48,921 bases of DNA, from NCBI GenBank assembly GCA_017617415.1, contig JAFZWH010000022.1, positions 1 through 48,921 on the forward strand, given 5' to 3'. The notes below the pieces were generated by a model, which ran no database searches, had not been told where the DNA came from, and saw only the letters and a list, made by a program, of their open reading frames with translations. The translations under genes and the position numbers were made by a program. Shown here piece after piece: positions 1-7,740 of the stretch. This stretch comes from Victivallales bacterium. Lineage in GTDB: Bacteria > Verrucomicrobiota > Lentisphaeria > Oligosphaerales > Oligosphaeraceae. Each line of letters begins with the position of its first letter. Position 1 is the first letter of the stretch.

Positions 1-2
1 GG

Positions 3-290
3 CTGGACGGCGCGGAGCCGCCGCCCTCCCAGGAGGTCGCGGTTGGCGCGAACCTCAAGTATGTCGTGCCCGCGAAGTGCTTTGCGGGGCGCTCCTGCGT
101 CTTCTCCTTCCGTCCGCTGGTGGTGGCCGACCAGGCCGAGCTGGTCGCCGAATGCGGCGGACAGGTCGTCTGGCGGAAGCGACTGAGCTTCGTGCGGCCC
201 GCCGAGATGCTCGCCGCCGAGTTGGATGGAAAGCTGCTGGACGGGCGGCCATTGACCTTCAGCCTGAAACTTTCGGAGGAGACGAAATGA
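3..290 (+). CDS. FAD-dependent oxidoreductase, C-terminal part (cut by window edge)
   Basis: The reading frame is open from the window edge to a TGA at 288-290, giving about 95 residues. The segment starting KYVVPAKC and running through a stretch of beta-strand-like sequence ending in LTFSLKLSEE resembles the C-terminal domain of the FAD/NAD-dependent oxidoreductase that is usually encoded directly before DUF1667 in bacterial glycerol-3-phosphate dehydrogenase operons. The FAD-binding part lies outside the window, so the assignment rests on this tail and on the neighbour. The stop codon overlaps the start of the next gene (ATGA), so the two are translationally coupled. Confidence 0.6.
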   Translation: MDGAEPPPSQEVAVGANLKYVVPAKCFAGRSCVFSFRPLVVADQAELVAECGGQVVWRKRLSFVRPAEMLAAELDGKLLDGRPLTFSLKLSEETK

Positions 291-646
291 GACGCCAGCT
301 CATCTGCATCAACTGTCCGAGGGGATGCCACCTGGAGGCGACGCAAAGTGCCGATGGCGAAATCACAGTCACTGGAAACGGCTGCGCGAGGGGAGTGGCC
401 TACGCCAGACAGGAGTTGACCGACCCCAGGCGCGTGGTCACGGCGGTCGTGCACACCACCAGCGAGACGATGCCGTGGCTTCCGGTCAAGACGGACGCTC
501 CGCTGCCCAAGCAGGCCATCGCGCCTTTGTTGAACCGCCTATATCAGATGACCGTCGAGGTCCCCGTCTCATGCGGCGAGACCATCCTGGCGGACGTCGG
601 AGGCACTGGTGTCAATGTCGTCGCCACGGCGGATTGCGGCAATTGA
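287..646 (+). CDS. DUF1667 family cysteine-rich protein
   Basis: This 119-residue protein begins at the ATG overlapping the upstream stop (ATGA). It has the cysteine pattern of DUF1667: CINCPRGC at residues 7-14, a further Cys in GNGCARG, and C-terminal Cys residues in SCGET and ADCGN. In known operons DUF1667 follows an FAD oxidoreductase and is thought to be a small redox or metal-binding partner of it; the biochemical role is not settled. Length fits the family (about 115-125 residues). Starts further upstream in this frame would run through the preceding gene and are rejected. Confidence 0.85.
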   Translation: MRRQLICINCPRGCHLEATQSADGEITVTGNGCARGVAYARQELTDPRRVVTAVVHTTSETMPWLPVKTDAPLPKQAIAPLLNRLYQMTVEVPVSCGETILADVGGTGVNVVATADCGN

Positions 647-660
647 AACCAGACAAAAAC

Positions 661-858
661 GAATCCGTGAACATCTTCGAGTCCAAGTTCAACCAAAGTC
701 CCGTCAAGGCCATAGACCCGATTCTCGACCACAAGGACTACGAGGAGTTTCTGGCTGCTGGCTAGCGCATCGTTCTGACGGGCATGAACTTCAACTCGGC
801 GAAGAGTCAAATCGACCACTGGGAAAACTTGCCTGGGGCGGTAGCATCTTTTTCGTAA
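661..858 (+). pseudogene. decayed C-terminal remnant of an AAA-ATPase/PD-(D/E)XK (DUF1703-type) gene
   Basis: In frame 1 the text reads IFESKFNQSPVKAI, then DHKDYEEFLAAG, an in-frame TAG at 763-765, then RIVLTGMNFNSAKSQIDHW up to TAA at 856-858. This is the typical C-terminal end of the DUF1703 nuclease family (E-x-K followed by a predicted AGK-rIvL-GmnFnS strand), the same family as the intact gene at 1979-3538. The TAG replaces a residue that is usually Lys, and no ATPase domain precedes it, so this is a truncated, non-functional piece. It lies between the DUF1667 gene and the amidohydrolase. A GTG at 667 exists but a functional short gene is unlikely. Confidence 0.7.
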
Positions 859-874
859 ACAACCAAATACTTCC

Positions 875-1702
875 ATGAAACGCTTTGACATGCATTGCCA
901 CGCCGACAGCGCCGACCCCGAAAAATGGGACATCTTCGCCAATGCGGCACGGGAAAACGAGACAATCGCCGCCGTGGTCGGAGGGATGCGCTACGGCGAA
1001 CGGGACTACCTGCCCAACGAGGAGGTGCTCTCGCAATGTCGTCGCCATCCGGACTGTCTGGTTCCCTTTGCTAAGCTGGACCTGTGGGAGACCGCCAACC
1101 CCGACGAGGTTTACCGCTATGCCGAAATGGGCTTCCAAGGCTTTAAGGGCATCTACCCCTACTATGAATACGACCACGACCTGTATATGCCTGTTTATGA
1201 GGCAATTGAGAAATGCGGCCTGCCGGTCTTCTTTCACACGGGAAACTACCGTCCCTGCCAGATGGACACCGTCTATCGGCGCCCGATGCTCAAGAACATG
1301 CATCCCATCAACCTGGACCGCATCTGCCGCGCCTTTCCCAAGCTCCATGTCGTGATGGCGCACATGGGCACGCGTTTTTTTCAGGACGAGGCATCGCAGT
1401 TCCTCAAGATGCTCCCCAATCTCTATGCGGATCTGGCGGGCGGCGGTCAGTATATGCGCATCCAGGCAGCCGAGCTGGCGGAGCTGATGGCCCCCGACGA
1501 AAAGACCGTCGATGTGGAGATGAATGGTTTCCGAAAACTAGTGCTGGGGTCGGACAGCTACATCACCTGGCCACATCTGCTTGGACGCGCCCAGCATTAT
1601 TATCATGAACTCCTCGACAGGATTGGCGTTCCCCAGCCGATTGTCGAGGGCATCATGGGCAAAACCGTTGCCTCCTGGCTCGACCTCACGTTGGAGGAAT
1701 AA
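875..1702 (+). CDS. amidohydrolase family metal-dependent hydrolase
   Basis: The 275-residue protein has the TIM-barrel amidohydrolase (Amidohydro_2) layout. The metal-binding HxH is at residues 7 and 9 (FDMHCH), followed by a Lys-containing strand (GFQGFKGIYPYY), a strand-end His in VFFHTGNY, another in VVMAHMGTRFF, and an Asp in LVLGSDSY. These are the ligands expected for a mono- or dinuclear metal centre. Members hydrolyse or decarboxylate cyclic and aromatic substrates; the substrate here cannot be read from sequence. No signal peptide is seen, so it is cytoplasmic. It stands alone, 16 bp after the decayed remnant, with no clear Shine-Dalgarno site. Confidence 0.85.
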   Translation: MKRFDMHCHADSADPEKWDIFANAARENETIAAVVGGMRYGERDYLPNEEVLSQCRRHPDCLVPFAKLDLWETANPDEVYRYAEMGFQGFKGIYPYYEYDHDLYMPVYEAIEKCGLPVFFHTGNYRPCQMDTVYRRPMLKNMHPINLDRICRAFPKLHVVMAHMGTRFFQDEASQFLKMLPNLYADLAGGGQYMRIQAAELAELMAPDEKTVDVEMNGFRKLVLGSDSYITWPHLLGRAQHYYHELLDRIGVPQPIVEGIMGKTVASWLDLTLEE

Positions 1703-1978
1703 CCGCTCCATGGCCACTATGTTCCCTGGGTATGTCATAGATCGCTCGAACCATTCAGAAGGATGGCCATGTTCATGGCACCGATACTCAGCTCTGAGAG
1801 CCAAAAATATAACTCTTTCTGCTGCCAGCTTTTGGGGCATGGCTGTTCACACAGTAGACGCTTCACTCGCACGTTAGCGAGAACCAGAGAGTCTCTTCCG
1901 GGGCGCTTCCGAATAGGTGAAGGCTGCTTCCGGCCTTTCCACGCGGGCGTTTTTATTTTACTGGTCTGGAACAGTATG

Positions 1979-3538
1979 CTACGCCTCCTCGACCAGCTCC
2001 TCGACGATGGTGCGCTTTTCGGAGGAGAAGGAGATTGCAATGAGGGTGAGGCGCTTCCGCGAGGCGGCGAAGTGCGCGGCGTAGTCCTTGCCGCGGATCT
2101 GCGCCATCGCCTCGGCGGCGGGACGGTCGAGCTTGAACTCGATGATGTAGTTGTCGGAGGGCGTCTCACAGGTCATGTCGATGCGACCGTCGAAGGTCCT
2201 GACCTCGGCGTCGACCGTCATCCCGATGGCCTTGAGAACCACATAGACGATGGCCTGCCACATCTGCTCGTTCTGCCGGTCGGTCAGGTCGTACGGGATG
2301 TTCTGGAAGAAGTACTTCAGGTTCTTGAGGAAGGCCGGCACGTCGTGGGCGTAGAGGGCCTTGGCGGCGGAGAACACCGCCACGCCGGAGCGCCGCGCGT
2401 CCGTCGAGGTATAGGCCGGCACGAGGAACTCCAGGAAGGAACTGCGGACCTCGCGGTTCGGGAAGTCCAGCCGGTAGTACCGCAAGCCGTCGAGGTTCTC
2501 GCAACCGACGATGGTGAGATAGCCGGTCTGGTAGAGCAGCGTGGTGACATCCGGGCTGTCCGGCTCGAAGGCCTCCAGCTGGGTTTCGCTGACGCCGATG
2601 GTGGAGAAGTCCAGCGGGTGCTTCCGAAGCATGTCCACCAGGAAGGTCGGCGTCGCGGTCTTCGACCAGTAGTTCGAGATTCTGTTGAAGTCGAAGCAGC
2701 AGCCCAGCGACACGGGGTTGATCATCGGCGGGGCGCTCTCCTCGAACCGGTAGCCGTCGTACCAGCGGATGATCTCGTGGTACGCCTGCTCGAAGGAGAG
2801 GCCGTTCGCCTCGCCGAGCGCGTGGATGCGGTTCGGGAAGTACTTGAGGATCTCCTCGTGGGTGTAGCCGAAGAGCGTGGCGGCCCTCGGGTGCATCGTG
2901 TAGTCCTTGAGGTTGTTCAGGTCGGAGAAGATGGAGACCTTCGAGAACTTGCTCACGCCGGTGATGAAGGCGAAGCGCTGAAGGCGCTCCTCGGTCTTAA
3001 CCACACTGTAGAAGCCCCTGAAGAAATCGCGGAACCTGAGCACCGCAGGCGTGCCCAGCGCCCGGAGGAGCGGCTTGTCATACTCGTCGATCAGCACCAC
3101 GCAACGCCCGTCCGCGGCGGTGGCGGCCAGGGCGCGCAGCAGATCCCGGAAGATGTTCGACGGCGTGTCCGCCAGATCGACCGTCAGCCCGCTGAGCTTC
3201 GCCTGGGCGCGCAGATAGCTCTTCAGTCCCGAAGTGAGTTCCTCGACAGTGTCGTACTGCACCGACCCCATGTCCAGATGCAGCACCGGCCATTGCTTCG
3301 ACCAGTCCCACTTCGGCTCGATCGCCAGCCCGGCGAAGAGCTCGCGGCGTCCCTCGAAGAGCGACTTCAGTGTGCTGACCGCCAGCGACTTGCCGAAGCG
3401 CCGCGGCCGCGCGATGAAGAACTGCTTGCCTTTCTCCCCGGAGGCCATCTCCCAGAGCTGCTCCGTCTTGTCCACATAGGTGAAATTCTCCTCGCGAAGT
3501 CGGGAGAAGGTGTAGATGTCGGTCGCTACTTTTTCCAT
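1979..3538 (-). CDS. AAA-ATPase-like protein with C-terminal PD-(D/E)XK nuclease domain
   Basis: The 519-residue protein starts at the ATG reading MEKVATDIYTF; the longer upstream extension is rejected because family members begin at this motif and the extension is low-complexity. The N-terminal AAA-ATPase-like domain (PF09820 type) has YVDKTEQL and a degenerate P-loop, RPRRFGKSL, at residues 44-52, followed by VVLIDEYDKPLL, the Walker B-like strand. The C-terminal DUF1703/PD-(D/E)XK domain shows GRIDM and IIEFKLD (E467, K469), the D...ExK catalytic set. The family is abundant in Bacteroidota, Lentisphaerota and gut Clostridia, often in many copies per genome. Its role is unproven; defence or mobile-element functions are suggested. 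A remnant of a relative lies at 661-858. Confidence 0.85.
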   Translation of the reverse strand: MEKVATDIYTFSRLREENFTYVDKTEQLWEMASGEKGKQFFIARPRRFGKSLAVSTLKSLFEGRRELFAGLAIEPKWDWSKQWPVLHLDMGSVQYDTVEELTSGLKSYLRAQAKLSGLTVDLADTPSNIFRDLLRALAATAADGRCVVLIDEYDKPLLRALGTPAVLRFRDFFRGFYSVVKTEERLQRFAFITGVSKFSKVSIFSDLNNLKDYTMHPRAATLFGYTHEEILKYFPNRIHALGEANGLSFEQAYHEIIRWYDGYRFEESAPPMINPVSLGCCFDFNRISNYWSKTATPTFLVDMLRKHPLDFSTIGVSETQLEAFEPDSPDVTTLLYQTGYLTIVGCENLDGLRYYRLDFPNREVRSSFLEFLVPAYTSTDARRSGVAVFSAAKALYAHDVPAFLKNLKYFFQNIPYDLTDRQNEQMWQAIVYVVLKAIGMTVDAEVRTFDGRIDMTCETPSDNYIIEFKLDRPAAEAMAQIRGKDYAAHFAASRKRLTLIAISFSSEKRTIVEELVEEA

Positions 3539-4135
3539 AAATGTACTGCCACTCAAAGGTTTTATCTTGCTGTCATTGACGATACTGTAATCTTCCGCAG
3601 GGAAACTGTGCCGCGCTACAAGCGAATTTCCGAAAACGGGCGACAAAATCCTTGCGTTTCCGGGGTGTCTCGGAAACTCCATGCGCTCAGCCTGGCGGGG
3701 GCTGCCGAGATGCCCCAGGTTGGGGCAGCACCGGAGACGTTCGCCGCCAGGGAGAACCCAGCCACGAAACTGACGGTTTCGTTTCCTTGGCGATATTAAA
3801 AAAGACAACCGTGATGGTGAATGGTGTCATTTTTTGATAACATACATAATATATTCTAAACAATAAAGTTATTAACAATTTATTAAATCTCGATGTTTTT
3901 CACGGTTTTAGGTAATGTCCACCGAGCGGGCACCTAATTGCGCTTCTACAATTCTACGGTGGCCGCAGCTCCACACCCCTGCTGTTTGAAGCCTTGGCTT
4001 AGTTAGGTGCCCTTGTGGGAAACAAGCAAATATATATTATATTCTGCTGTCAGCGCATTCCAACACTTCTGCAATTCGCCCATCGTGGAAAACCCCTGAA
4101 CTCCGTCCTTGAGAACTTCCCCTTAAGTTCTTAAA
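3539..4135. other. intergenic region with stem-loops and a TIR-type element
   Basis: About 600 bp without a supported gene between divergent genes. It holds a perfect 7-bp hairpin (TGCCCCA, loop GGT, TGGGGCA) at 3711-3727 nested beside a longer imperfect stem that pairs 3662-3673 with 3705-3716, then an AT-rich stretch (3830-3900), then an element with terminal inverted repeats at 3916-4024. Short ORFs on both strands here show no family resemblance. Promoters for the two divergent genes probably lie here but no convincing -35/-10 pair was found. Confidence 0.5.
3916..4024. repeat. TGTTYCCCA-family terminal-inverted-repeat element, copy 1
   Basis: The left end (3916-3937) ends in GGGCACCTAA and the right end (4003-4024) begins TTAGGTGCCC and closes with GGGAAACA. 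The two 22-bp ends match at 15 positions as inverted repeats; the inner 10 bp are a perfect match. The right end matches the left end of the copy at 46473-46696 at 18 of 22 positions, which is why they are grouped. The 65-bp interior has no ORF. Whether it is a MITE, a processed RNA or a binding-site cluster cannot be told from one genome window. Confidence 0.55.
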
Positions 4136-5584
4136 ATGCAAGTCATTCGTGTCAAATGCAATGATGTGGAACTGAAACTCCACCAAGTATGCGTATCCGC
4201 CCATCCCATCAACCGCGTCTGGCCCGGCTGCCAGCGCGACCCGAAGCAGGCGGAATCGGCCTGCTTCGTGGAGTTTGAGCAATCGGCACCCGCCACGCTG
4301 GAAATCGAGTTCGCAGAAGAGCCTCCCGCCAATCTGGAGATACGGCCATTCTCGTTGGGACTGAAGCCCGAGCGAACCGGCACCCGCACCGTGCGCCTCC
4401 GTCTCACGAATCCCGCCAAGTTCGCGCTCGCGCCACCGGATGGACACCATGCGTTGCATGTCTTTGCAGACGAGCCACTGAACTACACGGTTCAGCCGGA
4501 TGACCTCTACTTCGGTCCCGGCGAACATGATGCCGGAGTCATCATGCCCACACCAGGACAGACGGTCGTCATCGACTCCGGGGCAGTGGTTTACGGAATG
4601 ATCTTCTGCTACAAGGCGGACGATGTGCGTGTTCTGGGACACGGCATCCTGGACTCATCGCGCCTCAAGTGCCCAAAGGAGGCGGTGGCCGGCGAACCCG
4701 GCGGTGAATTGCTGGCGGTCTGCCAGAGCCTGGGCTTCGGCTTTCCCGAACTCTATGTCGGCGGACAGGTCGTCGTGTGGGGAAGCCGGAACTTCACCAT
4801 GCGCGGGGTGACCATGGTGGACTCGCCCTCCTGGGCGGTGTGCGTAAGAAACGGCTGTGAAGGCGTCACCCTCGAAGACCTCAAGATTGTCGGCCAGTGG
4901 CGCTACAACTCGGACGGCATCGACCTCTGCGCCAGTTCCCGTGCCGTCATTCGAAACTGTTTCATCCGCACCTTTGATGACTGCCTCATCCTGCGTGCGC
5001 CATGGCTACCCGGCGAAACATCCCAGATGGCGGTCGAGGACATCCTGGTGGAGAAATGCGTTCTCTGGTGCGACTGGGGAATGGCGATGAAGGTCTGGTG
5101 CGGAGAAATGCCTTGTCGCATCCGAAAATGTCGCTTTCAGGACATCGATGTAATCCGCATCACCCACTACGCCATCTTCGTCACCACCAAATACGGCTCC
5201 GAGGATTCACTTGTCGAAGACATTTCCTGGGAGAATATCCGTCTGGACACCGACAACTTCTACTCCGCGCCGCTCCTCCAGACATCCGACGCGATGACCT
5301 TCCCAGAACGACCCAATCCCCACGAACCCTACGCCATCGTCCTTGACCACGGGCCGCTGGGCCATGACATCGGCAACCAGGGCGTTCGGGAGGCCACCGA
5401 CCTCTCCGGCTATCATCTGCGCTATCGCAACCTCCGCTTCACCAATCTGCGCTGCGTGGGTCGTCAACTGCCCATCTGCCTGGCACCGGACGAGTTGTTG
5501 ACCATCGAGGGCATATCATTGCAAAATGTGGCCTACAACCGTCTGGAAACCTGCGGCAACATCCATGGACTGACGGTGAAATAG
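4136..5584 (+). CDS. GH28-like pectin-lyase-fold glycoside hydrolase
   Basis: This 482-residue protein has an N-terminal beta-rich domain (about 1-120) and then a right-handed beta-helix: YFGPGEHDAGVI, IDSGAVVYG, VLGHGILDSS, followed by repeated inward-pointing turns. GH28-type catalytic features are visible: NSD at residues 258-260 (usual NTD) and DD at 281-282 in RTFDDCLILRAP. The canonical GHG and RIK motifs are not evident, so the substrate may not be polygalacturonan. There is no signal peptide, implying a cytoplasmic enzyme acting on imported oligosaccharides. No Shine-Dalgarno site precedes the ATG. It stands alone, bounded by repeat-bearing intergenic regions on both sides. Confidence 0.75.
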   Translation: MQVIRVKCNDVELKLHQVCVSAHPINRVWPGCQRDPKQAESACFVEFEQSAPATLEIEFAEEPPANLEIRPFSLGLKPERTGTRTVRLRLTNPAKFALAPPDGHHALHVFADEPLNYTVQPDDLYFGPGEHDAGVIMPTPGQTVVIDSGAVVYGMIFCYKADDVRVLGHGILDSSRLKCPKEAVAGEPGGELLAVCQSLGFGFPELYVGGQVVVWGSRNFTMRGVTMVDSPSWAVCVRNGCEGVTLEDLKIVGQWRYNSDGIDLCASSRAVIRNCFIRTFDDCLILRAPWLPGETSQMAVEDILVEKCVLWCDWGMAMKVWCGEMPCRIRKCRFQDIDVIRITHYAIFVTTKYGSEDSLVEDISWENIRLDTDNFYSAPLLQTSDAMTFPERPNPHEPYAIVLDHGPLGHDIGNQGVREATDLSGYHLRYRNLRFTNLRCVGRQLPICLAPDELLTIEGISLQNVAYNRLETCGNIHGLTVK

Positions 5585-5637
5585 TATTCAGGAAGGAATG
5601 CACGCCTGGCTTCACCTGCAAGTTTTATCAAAGGCTA

Positions 5638-5769
5638 TGTTCCCCATGAGTGTTGGTTTTCGTAATGTACTGTCGGCGCCTCGCCGACAGAATGCGTTGT
5701 GGCTGAGCCACGCCATCACCCAGTCAAATTCATGGATTTAGATTCATTTAACAACACTTCTGGGGAACA
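5638..5769. repeat. TGTTCCCC-ended element with internal hairpins, copy 2
   Basis: The ends are 17-bp inverted repeats with 15 matches: TGTTCCCCATGAGTGTT at 5638-5654 and its partner AACACTTCTGGGGAACA at 5753-5769. The interior carries a perfect hairpin (CTGTCGGCG, loop CCT, CGCCGACAG) at 5670-5690 and a smaller one, GTGGC-TGA-GCCAC, at 5699-5711. There is no ORF. The outer nine bases are shared with the element at 46473-46696; the rest of the end differs, so this may be a subfamily. Confidence 0.6.
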
Positions 5770-5884
5770 GCGCGTTATCAAAATATGGCATCCCACAGTT
5801 TTTTGCGTGTATGTGGACAAGCCGTAGGAAAGATATCGTCTCAAAAAGGAATGGATTTTATGTTTAACTTGCCTTGCTAACCTT

Positions 5885-5920
5885 CAGGGAATTATACTGT
5901 TATAATGTTATAATTCCCTG
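5885..5920. repeat. perfect 12-bp inverted repeat (hairpin)
   Basis: CAGGGAATTATA at 5885-5896 is followed after 12 bases by its exact reverse complement TATAATTCCCTG at 5909-5920. It directly abuts the truncated left side of the 270-bp repeat. No U-tract follows on either strand, so it is not a typical intrinsic terminator; it may be a repeat-end scar or a protein-binding site. Confidence 0.55.
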
Positions 5921-6090
5921 TTTATGCATATACGCGCATGCGTGACCAGATAGGGAGGTATGCCCCCACCCCTTTCGGAAGTAATGTAATGCGATTTCGG
6001 CCGGTTGCAAGTCCGATGACGGGAAAGGAAACGGAATCTTAGTTTTCCTATGATTTTTGCCTTGGACTGTAGTTTTACCGGACAGCAGTG
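5920..6090 (+). repeat. 270-bp CTGTCCGG-ended repeat family, copy A (left-truncated)
   Basis: The region from TTATGCA at 5921 through GACCAGATAGGGAGG, ATGCCCCCACCCC, AATGCGATTTCGGCC and GGAAACGGAATCT to the end TTTTACCGGACAGCAGTG (6073-6090) matches copies B (7355-7629) and D (46182-46452). The left roughly 110 bp and the left terminal repeat present in B and D are missing. The copy sits on the plus orientation, upstream of the HTH gene. Confidence 0.7.
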
Positions 6091-6317
6091 GTCACAGAAG
6101 TGTACTTCGCCATCTTCCGTCCCGCTGCCTCCAGGGAGAAAAATAAAGCCCCCGGAACCCAACTATTGCCTTCTTTGTTACCATTGGATAACGTCAAAAG
6201 GCAATCCATTTAGGGCACCTTTGGATACTCGCAAAAGGGCTGTTTTTATTTCTTCTCAAATGCTGCGAGCCATTAAGTTGCTTTTTCGTTACTTACCAAG
6301 AGAGTATGGGAAAATAC

Positions 6318-6346
6318 TTGACAAACCATCCAACATGAAATAATTT
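6318..6346 (+). promoter_or_regulatory. candidate promoter for the HTH gene
   Basis: A consensus -35 TTGACA at 6318-6323 is followed by a 17-bp spacer and TAATTT at 6341-6346, a weak -10. It would give a leader of roughly 130 nt before the HTH gene at 6481. The -35 and spacing are good, the -10 is poor, so this is tentative. Confidence 0.4.
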
Positions 6347-6480
6347 ATTTGAAGTTCCCGACTGAGAGGTTGAATCGGTCGTTCCTACCATCGAGCCATC
6401 AAAGCCATGCCTGCTCATGCCTACAATAGGTTGGCACACCTGGCTTTCATCGCTCACAACCAACTAGGGTTTGAATAATT

Positions 6481-6903
6481 ATGTTGGAACCAAAGTCTCA
6501 TAAATCATTCAATGGCACCTTTGATTTGTCCATACGCCAAGAGCTTCGGGAAAGGCGACGCTCGGTGGGAGTCTCGTTAGAGCAACTCGGCGAGTATCTG
6601 AAAATCCACTGGTCCACGATTCGAAAATGGGAAGCAGGAATCACCACGACTTGTCATCCGCGACATGTGGCGCGTATTATATCGTTTTTGGATGGGGAGT
6701 TTGACGAGGATATTCGTAAGAAGTATGATCTCAATATCGTCACAATGTGGAATCACTCATCACATGCTCATCTGCTTAACGAATTATCACTGACTTTTAC
6801 GTCTGGTCTGAAAAATCTTTTAATTCGTGAACTCGAAAAAACCTTCGTTGAAATCATAACAAGGTATTTAGATCAAATCCAACAATATGATGATAAAAAA
6901 TAG
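6481..6903 (+). CDS. helix-turn-helix (XRE-like) DNA-binding protein
   Basis: The 140-residue protein carries an XRE/Cro-type helix-turn-helix at about residues 17-62: LSIRQELRERRRSVGVSLEQ, then LGEYLKIHWSTIRKWEAG. That is the classic R-x-x-R-x-x-x-G-x-S-x-x-x-L-x-x-x-L...S-T-I-x-x-W-E-x-G pattern. The C-terminal half (about 70-140) is charged and likely helical, with no known domain. Composition is AT-richer than the surrounding glycosidase genes and the gene lies inside a repeat-rich island, which hints at acquisition by transfer. Its target is unknown; the inverted repeats around it are possible binding sites, but that is only a guess. Confidence 0.75.
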   Translation: MLEPKSHKSFNGTFDLSIRQELRERRRSVGVSLEQLGEYLKIHWSTIRKWEAGITTTCHPRHVARIISFLDGEFDEDIRKKYDLNIVTMWNHSSHAHLLNELSLTFTSGLKNLLIRELEKTFVEIITRYLDQIQQYDDKK

Positions 6904-7217
6904 GGGCAGGTGCGTGCTTCCCATTTGGCTTTGATAAAAGCCTCTTTTGCAATTGCGGTGATACGCAAAACCATGACAAAAACTGGCAAACAAATGAGGT
7001 AATTACAAAGCAACCGCCCAACCGCCAAAGCGTTTGCAAGCAAGGGCAAAAAGCGAAGGCGGGCAAGATAAGAGTTTTGCAATTGCCTCAAATGCATTGA
7101 TTATCGAATGGATTCAAAATCATCGCGGTGACAATCGAAATCAGCAGCAAGCTGCAATGGGAGGCGCATTCATTGATGTAGGCAATTTTGCCCCAAAATC
7201 AGAAACATATGCCCTTC

Positions 7218-7302
7218 GGACCATTGGAGTGGAACTGCGCCAGCCGGTATGCTGGCGTATCCTAACCAAACATGATTCCTCTCTCAGTCACTCCAATGGT
7301 CC
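7218..7302. repeat. 85-bp element with perfect 14-bp terminal inverted repeats and an inner hairpin
   Basis: GGACCATTGGAGTG at 7218-7231 is exactly inverted at 7289-7302. Inside is a second perfect stem, CGCCAGC at 7238-7244 pairing with GCTGGCG at 7251-7257. The build (terminal inverted repeat plus inner hairpin) parallels the element at 5638-5769 but the sequence is different. Confidence 0.55.
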
Positions 7303-7354
7303 ATCTTTATCGCCATAACTGTCATCCACTTAAATCAAATATCTGAGACAATTC

Positions 7355-7629
7355 ACAGCTGTCCGGTAAAACTACCGGCCCAAGGCAAAATCATAGGAAA
7401 ACTAAGATTCCGTTTCCTTTCCCGTCATCAGACTTGCAACCGGCCGAAATCGCATTACATAACTTCCGAAAGGGGTGGGGGCATGCCTCTCTAACTGGCA
7501 CGCGCATGCGCGAACTTGCATAAAAACGCGCTGCCGATGGCGGCTGGTTAAAATCGCCCTCCTAACAGCCTTGCCTTGCTTCTGTCGCACGTGGCGCAAA
7601 GCACAGTTTTTTACCGGACAGCAGTGGAG
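7355..7629 (-). repeat. 270-bp CTGTCCGG-ended repeat family, copy B (complete)
   Basis: Both ends are present: CAGCTGTCCGGTAAAACT from 7357, and TTTTTTACCGGACAGCAGTG ending near 7627, an inverted repeat with core CTGTCCGGTAAAA. Read on the minus strand, the order of conserved blocks is the same as in copy D: a GTGC-TTGCGC start, TTTTAACCAGCC, a CGGCAGCGC block, CATGCGCG, a purine-rich GAGAGG/GGGAGG block, CCCCCACCCC, then the block around ATGCGATTTCGGCC. No transposase is encoded. A clear target-site duplication was not seen. Confidence 0.75.
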
Positions 7630-7705
7630 GTAATTGCAAAACTCTCATCCCAAGCCGTCCAAAATATAAGCTCATGAATCAAATCATTAGGGGCAATGAT
7701 AGACA

Positions 7706-7740
7706 TAAAAAAGGGGACTACTTTTCTGAGCAATCCCCTT
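7706..7740 (-). terminator. intrinsic terminator of the small lipoprotein gene
   Basis: On the minus strand AAGGGGA (7740-7734) pairs with TCCCCTT (7717-7711) around a 16-nt loop and is followed by a run of T residues. It lies about 30 bp past the stop codon at 7769. Confidence 0.75.

Larger units (their letters stand above)
5585..6480. other. repeat-rich intergenic region
   Basis: Nearly 900 bp with no supported gene. It contains the TGTTCCCC-ended element at 5638-5769, a perfect 12-bp inverted repeat at 5885-5920, a left-truncated copy of the 270-bp repeat family at 5920-6090, and a candidate promoter at 6318-6346. A 97-codon ORF at 6050-6343 starts inside the repeat and has no family features. 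Base composition is more AT-rich than the flanking glycosidase genes. Confidence 0.5.

Noticed and set aside
1716-1735. Further TGTTYCCC-family end (TATGTTCCCTGGGTATG)
   Set aside because: Only the first seven to eight bases match and no opposite end was found nearby; too short to include.
1763-3799. 678-codon plus-strand ORF, very rich in V, E, R, G and L
   Set aside because: It lies antisense to the AAA/nuclease gene, which has clear family motifs; the ORF has no domain and arises from GC-rich codon use on the other strand.
3928-4012. Integron attC site (ACCTAAT ... GTTAGGT core-like ends)
   Set aside because: The core resemblance (GTTRRRY) is real, but the inner L-type sites are not complementary, the inverted repeat continues outward beyond the cores, and no integrase or cassette array is present.
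6050-6343. 97-codon plus-strand ORF
   Set aside because: Starts inside repeat copy A and continues into unique AT-rich sequence; no homologous motif, no ribosome site.
7034-7318. 94-codon plus-strand ORF
   Set aside because: Runs across the perfect 14-bp inverted repeat element and shows no domain or ribosome site.
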